Shown here piece after piece: positions 1 to 7,173 of a stretch of DNA of 10,131 bases. The notes under the pieces were generated by a model, which saw nothing but the letters and a program-made list of their open reading frames with translations, had not been told where the DNA came from and ran no database searches. Position numbers and translations under genes: made by a program. The stretch's first letter is position 1, and each line of letters opens with the position of its first letter. The DNA comes from an uncultured Pirellula sp. (GTDB lineage: Bacteria > Planctomycetota > Planctomycetia > Pirellulales > Pirellulaceae): the NCBI GenBank assembly GCA_903837255.1, contig CAILTZ010000247.1:1-10131 (forward strand), written 5' to 3'.

Positions 1-978
1 CATCATGGCTGAGAAAGGAAGATCGATTCCTTTTTCATTGGCGGTGAACAGAGGATGGCTCGCGAGTCGCAATGCGTCGGCAAACGCCAGGAACGAACCG
101 CGACCTTCTCCGCGACGATCCTCACCGTATGTCCGATTGCCACTTCCCATAAGAGACGTCCCCAGCAATGCTCCCTCGTCCGAGCGTTCCTTGTTGTGTG
201 GCAATCCCAACGCATGTCCGAGTTCATGGCAAACACCCCCAACAAAAATGCTGTTGTAGCGACCCACAGAGATGCGGCCGTATTGACCGTCTCGCAACAT
301 CGGCTGTTTCGCGGAGAGCAACCGCGAATCCAGAAGGATCGAATCGACTTGCCAAGCCGTACCGGTCCGCAGTCCTCCGGTCGCATAGTAAGGGCTGTTT
401 TGCGTCATCACTCGAGATGTTTCGTCCCAATTGCTCATGTTGCAGAACAGAACAATCGTTTCCTTGTCGGCATCGATCCCTGCATCTTTGAGGACTGAGA
501 GGCACTCGTTTCGAATCTTGTAACCGCTATCGACGTTGTATCTGTTGTACGGCTCCGCACCTCGCACCAAATGCACGCGAAGAGTTCCGTCGTTGCTCTT
601 ATCCAAAGAAAACGTTCTCTCACCAAAACCGATTCGATTCATTTCAGAGCGAAAGAAAGATTGGATGTCTGTGAGGACACGGTCGAGGCGTTCCCGGTAC
701 TCAGGCAATGGATCCCGGTCGCTTGGTGTCCAATAGACAATATGAAGAGTCCGTTTCGAGGGGACCGGGTCCATGGCGAGGTATTTTTCGCGAATCCGAA
801 TCGCCTCGGCAGCCTGGGATGGCAGCAATGCGATGCGGTCCTCCGAGGCTGTATCTTTCTCCTCGAATCCAGGTGATTGCACTGCATACGCAACCGTTGA
901 CCAGAGAACTAATTGGGTCACAAAAAAATAGGCCAAAAGGCACAGAAAGCGAATCGGAATAGCTCGATCGTTGATCAT
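1..978 (-). CDS. Secreted metzincin-type zinc metalloprotease (C-terminus cut off by window edge)
   Basis: Direct translation of the minus strand gives 326 open codons from an ATG at 978 to base 1, with no stop, so the C-terminus lies outside the window. The first 32 residues form a signal peptide (basic start, hydrophobic FLCLLAYFFVTQLVLW, then a probable AYA cleavage site), so the protein is exported. Residues 251-261 read HELGHALGLPH, the extended HExxHxxGxxH zinc site of metzincins: H251, H255 and H261 would bind zinc and E252 would be the catalytic base. A methionine in LMGSG (M277) follows at the right distance to be the Met-turn. A Shine-Dalgarno-like GAGGG lies 5 bases before the ATG; the frame is open further upstream, but this start has both the ribosome site and the signal peptide. 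It is last in a probable operon with a PQQ propeller and a 161-aa protein, 56 bases after the latter. The fold class is well supported; the peptidase family and substrate are not. Confidence 0.88.
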   Translation of the reverse strand, partial: MINDRAIPIRFLCLLAYFFVTQLVLWSTVAYAVQSPGFEEKDTASEDRIALLPSQAAEAIRIREKYLAMDPVPSKRTLHIVYWTPSDRDPLPEYRERLDRVLTDIQSFFRSEMNRIGFGERTFSLDKSNDGTLRVHLVRGAEPYNRYNVDSGYKIRNECLSVLKDAGIDADKETIVLFCNMSNWDETSRVMTQNSPYYATGGLRTGTAWQVDSILLDSRLLSAKQPMLRDGQYGRISVGRYNSIFVGGVCHELGHALGLPHNKERSDEGALLGTSLMGSGNRTYGEDRRGEGRGSFLAFADALRLASHPLFTANEKGIDLPFSAMM

Positions 979-1034
979 CTTGACCCTCAACTCCCATCCC
1001 CGTGCTCTATTGTTCACGGATGTCAGGCTCTATT

Positions 1035-1520
1035 TCAATCCATTAAATACACCACAGCGACGCCTCGCTCGGAGTCCAAAATCCCGGCCAAGAGCACTCC
1101 GGTGATCGCTTCGGAGTCCCCGATCCTGTAGATCGATACGCAACGGATATGTGGCGAATCGAACACACCCTTCAGAGCCCCCTCAGCCCCCTGAGGGTCA
1201 TCATGATTCTCGGTCAGTTGCGAAGCGGCCAGGGCCGTGGCTGCATCTTTCAGATCGCGAAGCTCAACGAGGATGTCCCCGGACACCTCGTCTGCGCGGC
1301 GGTATACGAGCCCCCAAGTTTTCGTCCAGTTCTCCTCGCCGAGCGATTCCCAAGCATCACCGGCGAAGTATTTGTACTTGGACTTGGCGAACTCGTCGAG
1401 TTGTTCGATACCGATCGCTGTGTCGCTTTGAAAGACAGCAGCACCTAGTGTTTTTTGCGACGGTTTACCGAAGAAATTCTCCAAGCCTTGGATGGCTTTG
1501 GTCAAATCGTCGCTGGACAT
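1035..1520 (-). CDS. Conserved-looking hypothetical protein, 161 aa, unrecognised
   Basis: I do not recognise this protein. It has no signal peptide or membrane segment and looks like a soluble cytoplasmic protein. It is acidic overall, with an N-terminal helical part (SSDDLTKAIQGLENFFGK), a central Trp/Tyr-rich stretch around residues 48-74 (YKYFAGDAWESLGEENW, then TWGLVYRR) and an Ala-rich helix around 85-103. The C-terminal 40 residues look like beta strands (IRCVSIYRIG, AITGVLLAGI, GVAVVYLMD). The gene is probably real because its ATG follows the stop of the upstream PQQ propeller directly (TAG, TGA, then ATG), a spacing typical of translational coupling, and because the frame is clean for its whole length. 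It sits between an exported propeller and an exported metzincin. A chaperone or regulatory role for one of them is conceivable, but nothing in the sequence shows it. Confidence 0.75.
   Translation of the reverse strand: MSSDDLTKAIQGLENFFGKPSQKTLGAAVFQSDTAIGIEQLDEFAKSKYKYFAGDAWESLGEENWTKTWGLVYRRADEVSGDILVELRDLKDAATALAASQLTENHDDPQGAEGALKGVFDSPHIRCVSIYRIGDSEAITGVLLAGILDSERGVAVVYLMD
1180..1197 (-). other. Perfect 7-bp stem-loop inside the 161-aa gene
   Basis: The plus strand reads CCCTCAG, CCCC, CTGAGGG, a perfect 7-base-pair stem with a 4-base loop. It lies in the coding region for DPQGAEGAL, where two similar GGGGCT-containing segments follow each other. No T-run follows it on either strand, so it is not an intrinsic terminator. 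It is probably a by-product of coding a Gly/Ala-rich turn. No function is claimed. Confidence 0.35.
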
Positions 1521-1523
1521 TCA

Positions 1524-2819
1524 CTAGTCTTTCCACTGATAAAGACAAAGGGACTTTTGGGTTCGGATCACAACATCTGAGCCGGCGATCGCAAGGTGCG
1601 CCCAAGATTCCTCGTCGGTTATCTTGAGCTCGCCGAGCATAGTGTACTCTGCTGGATTGTGGGCGATCAATCGGATCTTCCCGGCTTGGTCCAAGGCCAA
1701 GATCTTTTCACCGTTGCTGACCATGCTCCAGTATTCCCCGTAAGGGCGGGTGATCCAAGCCTCTTTCCCTTCCTTGAGGTCGATGCATGCAAACCGCTTG
1801 TTCCGGAGGTGCATGTACAGGTAGTGGTCGATGACGACCGGTGAGGACATATAGCCTTCGACTTTGTTCTCCCATCGGGTATTCGTCGCACCGGACTGAA
1901 TGTCCAGGAGCAGGGAGCGTCCTCCGTAGCTGCTGGTAAAGACCCCGTTGTCCCAAACGGTTGGGGTCAGAATGTTCATCCCTCGGAACGACTCGATATT
2001 CTTGCTCCAGAGTTTCGAGCCACTTTCCAGGTCGACACCGGCAAGGTAGGATCGCGTCTGCGCTAGCAATTGACGTTTTCCATCGACAGTTGCGATCACG
2101 GGTGACGAGAATGCGCCGCTAGACATAATATCGCCGTTGTCTCCGAGTGCCGACCAAACAATCGAACCATCCTTCTTGTTGAGCTTATGCAGGCCCTTGC
2201 CAGCTTGGACATAGATAAAATCACCGTCGATCAGTGGCGAACATGCCATCCCAAAGTCGGGGACTTTGCCGAATTCATGGCCAAAGTCCATTCGCCATTT
2301 TTCTTCACCGGTTTGGCAATCGAGAGCCACTAGGACATCGCGAATCCCACCGACAAAAAGAGTTTCTCCATCAGAGGCGGGGGTCGAGCGAATCCAGCTA
2401 CCGTTTCTGGCTGCGAAGAACGGGACCTTCATCGAACCTTCCCACTCCTTGTTCCATCGCGTTTCACCCGTTCGGCGATCGACGCAGGTGACACGTTCCT
2501 TGCCACCGACCGATTCGGTGGTGAAGACCGAGCTGGTGGTAACGATTGGCCCAGAGTAGCTATCGCCAAAAGGGACCGACCAGACTTGTTTGAAGTTCCC
2601 CTCAGTGAGTGTATTGGGCCACGACCGATCGTTGACCAAACTATCTCGGGAGCTACCTCGCCAACTGAGCCATTGTTCGTTGTCCTCTGCGTGAACCTTC
2701 TGGCTTGCAAGCAACCCGGCTCCGAGAGCCATCGATGCGCTGGCTAGGACCAAGGACTTACCAAAAAGCCGTCGGGAGGTTGGACGGATGGGGTTATTCG
2801 TGTTCAGTGGGTGGGACAT
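1524..2819 (-). CDS. Tat-exported PQQ-like beta-propeller protein
   Basis: This 431-aa protein has a twin-arginine signal: TSRRLFGK (R16, R17), a hydrophobic stretch SLVLASASMALGAGLLA, and a probable cut after VHA (residue 44). It should therefore be exported folded to the periplasm. The mature part has repeated PQQ/BamB-type blades of the form 'A.D..TGE..W': VDRRTGETRWNKEW, ALDCQTGEEKWRMDF, KLNKKDGSIVWSAL, GVDLESGSKLWSKN, CIDLKEGKEAW. The opening WLSWRGSSRDSL resembles the WRG/WRGP start common in planctomycete PQQ-like proteins. These proteins act as folded scaffolds; true PQQ dehydrogenases are longer and carry extra catalytic motifs that I do not see, so an enzyme role is unlikely. An AGG lies 6 bases before the ATG. 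It is the first gene of a probable operon with the 161-aa gene (3-base gap) and the metzincin. Confidence 0.9.
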   Translation of the reverse strand: MSHPLNTNNPIRPTSRRLFGKSLVLASASMALGAGLLASQKVHAEDNEQWLSWRGSSRDSLVNDRSWPNTLTEGNFKQVWSVPFGDSYSGPIVTTSSVFTTESVGGKERVTCVDRRTGETRWNKEWEGSMKVPFFAARNGSWIRSTPASDGETLFVGGIRDVLVALDCQTGEEKWRMDFGHEFGKVPDFGMACSPLIDGDFIYVQAGKGLHKLNKKDGSIVWSALGDNGDIMSSGAFSSPVIATVDGKRQLLAQTRSYLAGVDLESGSKLWSKNIESFRGMNILTPTVWDNGVFTSSYGGRSLLLDIQSGATNTRWENKVEGYMSSPVVIDHYLYMHLRNKRFACIDLKEGKEAWITRPYGEYWSMVSNGEKILALDQAGKIRLIAHNPAEYTMLGELKITDEESWAHLAIAGSDVVIRTQKSLCLYQWKD

Positions 2820-3034
2820 AAAGCACCTGCCTTGGTCAATAAAATCTGTGAGGGCACCATCGGGGCCAGAAACCTACGAAAAAACAATTTAGATTATGAT
2901 AACCTGCCGCCAACCCCCCATTTTGGCTTGCATTTAACTGGTGAACTCGTACACCGACGCCCAAGGAACCCTGTCCATGCACCGCTTCGATACTAAATAG
3001 CTCCACATCATCTCAGGTGCGCTCGGAGCCTGCC

Positions 3035-3050
3035 ACCGGACTCGTCCGGT
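3035..3050 (-). terminator. Possible 3' stem-loop after the sialidase-like gene
   Basis: Read on the minus strand, ACCGGA-CGAG-TCCGGT forms a perfect GC-rich 6-base-pair stem (7 if the loop is closed further). It starts 13 bases beyond the stop of the sialidase-like gene. No U-run follows it on the minus strand, so it does not fit a standard intrinsic terminator. It may stabilise the 3' end or work with another terminator. The rest of 2820-3063 (244 bases) holds no convincing gene. It should contain the promoter of the PQQ propeller operon, but I find no well-spaced -35/-10 pair there; only an isolated CATAAT (minus strand, about 2894-2899) stands out. Confidence 0.35.
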
Positions 3051-3063
3051 TGAGTTATTTCGA

Positions 3064-4239
3064 CTACTTGTGCAAAAGCTTCTCGACCTCAGGGACCTTC
3101 AAACGAACACTGAGAATGTACGGGGATTGGTCTTTCTCCCAGTGTCCGTAGGTGGTTGTTACCACAGTGCCATCTGGGAGGACCTCGACGCCTGGATAAG
3201 CACAATCGCCACTCTTGTAGTTTTTCTTGAGCAAGATACGAAAGTCCCCCGGGGTGCCATTGACCAAGTCGTCGTAATGGCCCACCCAGGCCACCCAACT
3301 GTTTGCTGTTGGACTGGTATTGCCCTGGCTGGGGATATCCCGAAACGAGATAAAGAGTCGCCCGTCAGGAAGGTACTGAGCCGTATGCCGATCTCCGGTC
3401 AAGGCATTGGGCAAGGGGCGTGGCTGGGTCCAGGTGGCCATCTCATCGCTGCTGAAAATAATGTGCGAATTGGCTTTCCTCCGGTTCTCGCGCAGAAGCA
3501 CCGCAATGAACTTTTTGTCCGGTGAAAAAACAGCCCCCGGTTCGCAAAGATGCACCTCGGAGGAAACATAAATGGGGGCCGGGTCAGACCAGTTATCCCC
3601 TGCATCGCTGGTGGTTGTCTGGTAAAGAGTAAAACGCCCGCGTACCGGATTGGGCCTGGGATGAATGTATCGACCATCGTCATGGAAAAGTGCTGTATAG
3701 CTGCCAGGCTTGGAGAGAACCGGGACGACTGACGCCATGGTGACGATCCCACCGAAACCGCCGATCGGTGCAAGCTCTGTCCAGCTCAATCCGTCATCGT
3801 CGCTGATCGATTGGCGAACAGGATGGAGTCCGCTAAACAAGAGGATTCGCTTTTTGCCATCTTTCGTCAACACGCGATGGATGGTGGGTGTTTCTTTCGA
3901 AGTTTCCCAGTTCTTCGGGGTGGGCAGATGGTCTGACCAACTCATCCCACCGTCGCTGCTTCGCTTGTAAAGGATGGCACCTTTGCCGTGCCCCTTAGGA
4001 TAAACACACAGGATCGTCTTGCCATCTTCGAGTAGCAGAGTCGTGGGATGGCCAAGATACTGGCCGGGTTGGCGATCGACGACGACTTGCAAGTCGCTCC
4101 GGTTGTCCAAATCGATCGTCGGGACTTCGACGTCTCCTGCCAAGTTCCAACTGCCTGCCGATAGCAGCCAAATCGCTATTCCCAATAAAACTTGCTGGTA
4201 ATGAGCGGAGCGGAATAATTGCAGCGATGGTCGATTCAT
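3064..4239 (-). CDS. Secreted BNR-repeat / sialidase-family six-bladed propeller protein
   Basis: From the ATG at 4239 the protein has 391 residues. This start gives a proper signal peptide (VLLGIAIWLLSAGSWNLAGD). The longer ATG at 4362 would overlap the GGDEF gene by 50 bases and add 41 residues ahead of the signal. Four Asp-box motifs (SxDxGxxW type) mark propeller blades: SSDGGMSW (94-101), SDDDGLSW (146-153), TSDAGDNW (210-217) and SSDEMATW (263-270). Candidate active-site residues are E233 (CEPG), R250/R254, R284 and Y364 (TTYGHW). The canonical F/YRIP arginine motif near the N-terminus is absent; YLGHPTTLLLEDG stands in its place, a form I recall from planctomycete and Bacteroidetes 'sialidase family' proteins. 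It is probably a secreted glycan-binding or glycan-cleaving protein, but true sialidase activity is doubtful. It begins 73 bases after the GGDEF stop, so it may share that transcript. Confidence 0.87.
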   Translation of the reverse strand: MNRPSLQLFRSAHYQQVLLGIAIWLLSAGSWNLAGDVEVPTIDLDNRSDLQVVVDRQPGQYLGHPTTLLLEDGKTILCVYPKGHGKGAILYKRSSDGGMSWSDHLPTPKNWETSKETPTIHRVLTKDGKKRILLFSGLHPVRQSISDDDGLSWTELAPIGGFGGIVTMASVVPVLSKPGSYTALFHDDGRYIHPRPNPVRGRFTLYQTTTSDAGDNWSDPAPIYVSSEVHLCEPGAVFSPDKKFIAVLLRENRRKANSHIIFSSDEMATWTQPRPLPNALTGDRHTAQYLPDGRLFISFRDIPSQGNTSPTANSWVAWVGHYDDLVNGTPGDFRILLKKNYKSGDCAYPGVEVLPDGTVVTTTYGHWEKDQSPYILSVRLKVPEVEKLLHK

Positions 4240-4312
4240 GATAATGTTTTGGTTCAGCAGAAAGTGTGTTGTGTTTACCAAATGATAACAGATTGCTAGT
4301 CGCCAAATACCT

Positions 4313-4972
4313 CTACGGATCCTTGGCCAGTTCAACGCGATTTCCCCCGGATCGTTTGGCATCGTACAACGCCTGATCGGCTCGGCCTAGCCATTGCTCG
4401 ATCGTTTCACTCCCATTTCGCCTAGCTATTCCAACACTGCAACCGATCCCGATGGATTCCTGATCAACGATCAACGGAGTTCTCTGGAGCGACTCGACGA
4501 ATCTCTGAAGTGGCCCAATCAACGCTTTATCGGATTGATACGAGAGCAACGCGAACTCCTCGCCACCGATCCGCGCGGTGCTCTCTCCAGTGGATTCAGC
4601 GAACGACTCCACGAGTCGTTTGGCGAAAGATTGCAACACGCGATCTCCAGTCATGTGCCCATAGCGATCATTGATCTGTTTGAACTGATCCAAATCCATC
4701 ACCGCTAGGGTTAAATGACCGGTTGATCCCGGACCGACCAACATCCCTCGGTCCGCGCTTGCGACTGACTCACGCACAACGCGATCCCATCCTCGGCGAT
4801 TGAGAAGTCCGGTCAAAAAATCGTGGAACGCGAGAACTTCGTTTTCCCGAGCAATCTTCAACTGATGTTCGAGGTTCTTATTGGTTCGATACAGGAAATA
4901 ACAGAGGGCTCCAAGCCAAAGGGCGATGGTGCCCAGGCCGAGCGTCAGCAGTTGGTTCCCTGGCATGCTCAT
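4313..4972 (-). CDS. Membrane-anchored GGDEF diguanylate cyclase
   Basis: This 219-aa protein has one N-terminal membrane segment (about residues 8-28, LLTLGLGTIALWLGALCYFLY-like), a short helical linker (about 29-48), and a full GGDEF domain (about 49-217). The domain starts with DFLTGLLNRRG (51-61), carries the metal-binding D93 in MDLDQFKQIND, and has the active-site loop ARIGGEEF (residues 133-140; GGEEF at 136-140). It ends with the typical ADQALYDAKRSGGNRV. GGDEF domains condense two GTP into cyclic di-GMP as dimers. The inhibitory I-site RxxD, expected at residues 127-130, reads STGE, so product feedback there is probably lost. There is no sensor domain beyond the membrane anchor. It starts 22 bases after the uppS stop, so cotranscription with uppS is likely; the ribosome site is weak. 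Confidence 0.93.
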   Translation of the reverse strand: MSMPGNQLLTLGLGTIALWLGALCYFLYRTNKNLEHQLKIARENEVLAFHDFLTGLLNRRGWDRVVRESVASADRGMLVGPGSTGHLTLAVMDLDQFKQINDRYGHMTGDRVLQSFAKRLVESFAESTGESTARIGGEEFALLSYQSDKALIGPLQRFVESLQRTPLIVDQESIGIGCSVGIARRNGSETIEQWLGRADQALYDAKRSGGNRVELAKDP

Positions 4973-4994
4973 GGTAGAGTAATTCCAATGCTGA

Positions 4995-5762
4995 CTAAGT
5001 CAGTCCGCCAAAGCGGCGGTCTCGTTGGACGAATTCAGAAACAGCTTCGCAGAGCTCCGGTTTACCGAACTCAGGCCAGGCTTTCGGGGTGATCCAGATC
5101 TCGCTGTAACTGATCTGCCAGAGCAAAAAATTGCTGATCCTCAGTTCGCCGCTTGTCCGAATCAGCAGGTCCGGGTCAGGCAGATTTCGAGTGTACAAAT
5201 GCTCGGAGATTGTCGACTCACTGATCGCATCTGCACTGAGCTTACCCTCGGCCACCTCGCGAGAGATCTCTCGAACCGCGTCGACGATCTCTTGCCGTGC
5301 ACCGTAGTTGATCGCCAAAACTAGTGTCTGCTTAGTCCCACCCTTGCTGCGCTCGATGGCCTCGTCCATCACATCGAGAACATCTTTGCTCAACCCATCG
5401 CGCCTGCCGATGACCATCAACCGCACGCTGTTGTCGATGAGGCGTTTGGTTTGATTCATCAGATAGGTCTTGAGCAGACCCATCAGGAAGTCGAGTTCAT
5501 CCTTGGGACGCTTCCAGTTCTCATGCGAAAAGCAGTATAGAGTCAAGTAAGGGATGCCCAGTTCGCCGCAGGCTGTGAGGACTTCTTCGACGGACTTTGC
5601 ACCTTGGCGATGCCCCTCGATCCTGGGCAGTCCGCGGGACCGGGCCCAGCGTCCGTTTCCATCCATGATGATGGCGACGTGTTTAGGAAGTCGATCGGGG
5701 TCGATCGATTGGAGGGATTCCGCTTTGTTTTCGCCCCGTTTTTTTCGACCGAAGAACGCCAT
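4995..5762 (-). CDS. uppS: Isoprenyl transferase / undecaprenyl diphosphate synthase
   Basis: UppS adds isopentenyl units to farnesyl diphosphate to make undecaprenyl diphosphate, the lipid carrier for peptidoglycan and other envelope polymers. The frame opens at a TTG (5780), but I choose the ATG at 5762: AAGG lies 8 bases before it, and the resulting 255 aa matches the usual family length of about 250. Motifs in order are IIMDGNGRWA (31-40, catalytic D34), the substrate region GHRQGAKSVEEVL, FSHENWKRP (78-86), AINYGAR (150-156; more often NYGGR), PDPDLLIRTSGELRISNF (195-212, with R202 and R208) and YSEIWITPKAWPEF (219-232). It ends RRFGG, as is typical. The start lies 22 bases after the purA stop and the GGDEF gene follows 22 bases later. 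The common partner cdsA is not next to it here. Confidence 0.96.
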   Translation of the reverse strand: MAFFGRKKRGENKAESLQSIDPDRLPKHVAIIMDGNGRWARSRGLPRIEGHRQGAKSVEEVLTACGELGIPYLTLYCFSHENWKRPKDELDFLMGLLKTYLMNQTKRLIDNSVRLMVIGRRDGLSKDVLDVMDEAIERSKGGTKQTLVLAINYGARQEIVDAVREISREVAEGKLSADAISESTISEHLYTRNLPDPDLLIRTSGELRISNFLLWQISYSEIWITPKAWPEFGKPELCEAVSEFVQRDRRFGGLT

Positions 5763-5770
5763 CGATGGGA

Positions 5771-5774
5771 CCTT
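5771..5774 (-). promoter_or_regulatory. Ribosome binding site deciding the uppS start
   Basis: The minus strand reads AAGG here, 8 bases before the ATG at 5762. The alternative TTG at 5780 has only a T-rich upstream stretch and no purine-rich site. This favours the ATG and a 255-aa protein. Confidence 0.5.
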
Positions 5775-5784
5775 GTGCAACGAA

Positions 5785-7074
5785 CTACATTAAAAAGATC
5801 GTCTGCTCACGGTCTGGGCCAACCGACAAGACTCCCAAGGGAATGGAAACCAGTTCGGAAATCCGATCCATGTATTTCCTAGCGTTGCTGGGAAAATCCT
5901 CTATCGATCGAACTTTGGTGACATCCTGATTCCAGCCGGGCAATGTTTCGTAAATCGGCTTGCACCTTCGAAGCGTGTCGGCTTGGCTCGGAAGCCGATC
6001 GATGCGTTGGCCATCGAGTTCGTAAGCCACACAGACCTTGAGTTCATCGAAGTGGCTTAAAACGTCGAGCATCATCAGGGACAAATAATTTGCACCGCTC
6101 AGGCGTGCCGTGTAACGAACAGCAACCGCATCGAACCATCCGCAACGGCGAGGCCGTCCGGTGGTGGTTCCATACTCTCGGCCGATTTCACGAATCTTGT
6201 TGCCGGTTTCATCGAGCAATTCGGTCGGGAACGGGCCACCTCCGACTCGGGTCGAATAGGCCTTGGCCACCCCGATCATTCGATCGATCGAACTGGGAGG
6301 AATTCCCGAGCCACTCGATACGCCGACACCCGAGGAATTACTACTTGTTACAAAAGGAAACGTCCCGTGGTCGATGTCCAGCAAGGATCCTTGGGCCCCC
6401 TCCATGAGCAGCTTTTTGCCCTCATCGAGCTGGTCGTGCAGGAAGTAAGTCGTATCGCAGATCATGCTACCGAGGGCTTCGGCCCAACCGCGACATAGAG
6501 AGGTGATTTTTTCCGCATCGAGTTGGGCGATATCCTCGGGACTGGCCAGGGGTGCCAGGAGCGATCGTTTCGCGTGGACGATTTCGCTGATACGGCTGGA
6601 CAACTGTGGGCTGACCAAATCGGCCATGCGTATCGCATGCGTGCGGCCGACTTTGTCTCGGTAGCAGGGCCCGATGCCACGATTGGTCGTCCCGATACTC
6701 TCGCCACTGACGACGGTTTTATTGATAGCGCGATCCTCGATCATGTGCCAAGGCATTACGACGTGGGCACGCTCGCTGATCATCAGGTTGCGTCGAGGAT
6801 GAATGCCACGGGATTCCAGGCCGGAGAGTTCCTGGATCAGCATGTTAGGTTCGATGACGACCCCTGGGCAGATGACATTCTGTATCTGGCTAGAGAGGAT
6901 CCCGGATGGGACATGGTGAAGTTTATAGACCTCTTTGCCGGTCACCACGGTATGGCCCGCGTTCGCACCACCTTGGTAACGCACCACCACATCGTAGTTA
7001 GGGGCCAGAAGGTCAACGAGTTTCCCTTTGGCTTCGTCCCCCCATTGAAGGCCGATTACGCAAGTCGCTGGCAC
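5785..7074 (-). CDS. purA: Adenylosuccinate synthetase
   Basis: PurA uses GTP to join IMP and aspartate into adenylosuccinate, the first step from IMP to AMP, in the cytoplasm. The 429-aa length matches the family (about 430). The start is GTG at 7074: an in-frame TAA lies 4-6 bases upstream, so no earlier start is possible, and GGGA sits 7 bases ahead. Motifs are [11 protein letters not shown] (11-21; catalytic D13), GGANAGHTV (35-43, catalytic H41), [12 protein letters not shown] (127-138, IMP binding), [21 protein letters not shown] (225-245), [13 protein letters not shown] (303-315, the aspartate/IMP loop), and the C-terminal guanine-binding SVGPDRE (417-423). The P-loop GDEAKGK replaces the usual GDEGKGK; I recall this in planctomycete PurA but cannot check it. 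It starts 99 bases after the zinc-ribbon gene and leads into uppS. Confidence 0.98.
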   Translation of the reverse strand: MPATCVIGLQWGDEAKGKLVDLLAPNYDVVVRYQGGANAGHTVVTGKEVYKLHHVPSGILSSQIQNVICPGVVIEPNMLIQELSGLESRGIHPRRNLMISERAHVVMPWHMIEDRAINKTVVSGESIGTTNRGIGPCYRDKVGRTHAIRMADLVSPQLSSRISEIVHAKRSLLAPLASPEDIAQLDAEKITSLCRGWAEALGSMICDTTYFLHDQLDEGKKLLMEGAQGSLLDIDHGTFPFVTSSNSSGVGVSSGSGIPPSSIDRMIGVAKAYSTRVGGGPFPTELLDETGNKIREIGREYGTTTGRPRRCGWFDAVAVRYTARLSGANYLSLMMLDVLSHFDELKVCVAYELDGQRIDRLPSQADTLRRCKPIYETLPGWNQDVTKVRSIEDFPSNARKYMDRISELVSIPLGVLSVGPDREQTIFLM

Positions 7075-7081
7075 AGATTAT

Positions 7082-7085
7082 TCCC
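7082..7085 (-). promoter_or_regulatory. Ribosome binding site for the purA GTG start
   Basis: The minus strand reads GGGA 7 bases before GTG at 7074, with an in-frame TAA between it and the GTG (GGGAATAATCT, then GTG). Together these fix the start on a non-ATG codon. Confidence 0.55.
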
Positions 7086-7144
7086 GTCAAAAAGTGAACC
7101 GAAAAGTTCTAGAGTCTATGGCCCGGAACCTGAAAGAGTCAAGG

Positions 7145-7172
7145 CTTAACCGCTACGACTTAACCACTACGG
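7145..7172. repeat. 14-bp imperfect tandem duplication before purA
   Basis: Two adjacent 14-base copies, CTTAACCGCTACGA (7145-7158) and CTTAACCACTACGG (7159-7172), agree at 12 of 14 positions. They fill much of the 99-base gap between the zinc-ribbon stop and purA. It could be a small recent duplication or a paired binding site. There is no stem-loop to suggest a terminator. Confidence 0.6.
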
Positions 7173-7173
7173 C

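Noticed and set aside
3-893. Several short minus-strand frames suggesting a broken gene at the left edge
   Set aside because: One uninterrupted frame from 978 to the edge carries the signal peptide and zinc site; the gene is intact as far as it can be seen.
1151-1627. 158-aa plus-strand frame across the 161-aa gene
   Set aside because: Arg/Ser/Pro-rich composition typical of a shadow frame, crossing two minus-strand genes.
2811-2996. 61-aa plus-strand frame between the propeller and the sialidase-like gene
   Set aside because: No family likeness, no ribosome site, and it overlaps the propeller start; probably chance.
4240-4362. Longer N-terminus of the sialidase-like protein (ATG at 4362)
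   Set aside because: It adds 41 residues ahead of a good signal peptide and overlaps the GGDEF gene by 50 bases; the ATG at 4239 fits better.
4991-5001. Palindrome TGACTAAGTCA at the end of uppS
   Set aside because: Only 11 bases, overlapping the uppS stop; no sign of a terminator or operator.
6523-7149. 208-aa plus-strand frame across purA
   Set aside because: It is antisense to the clearly conserved purA coding sequence; a shadow frame.
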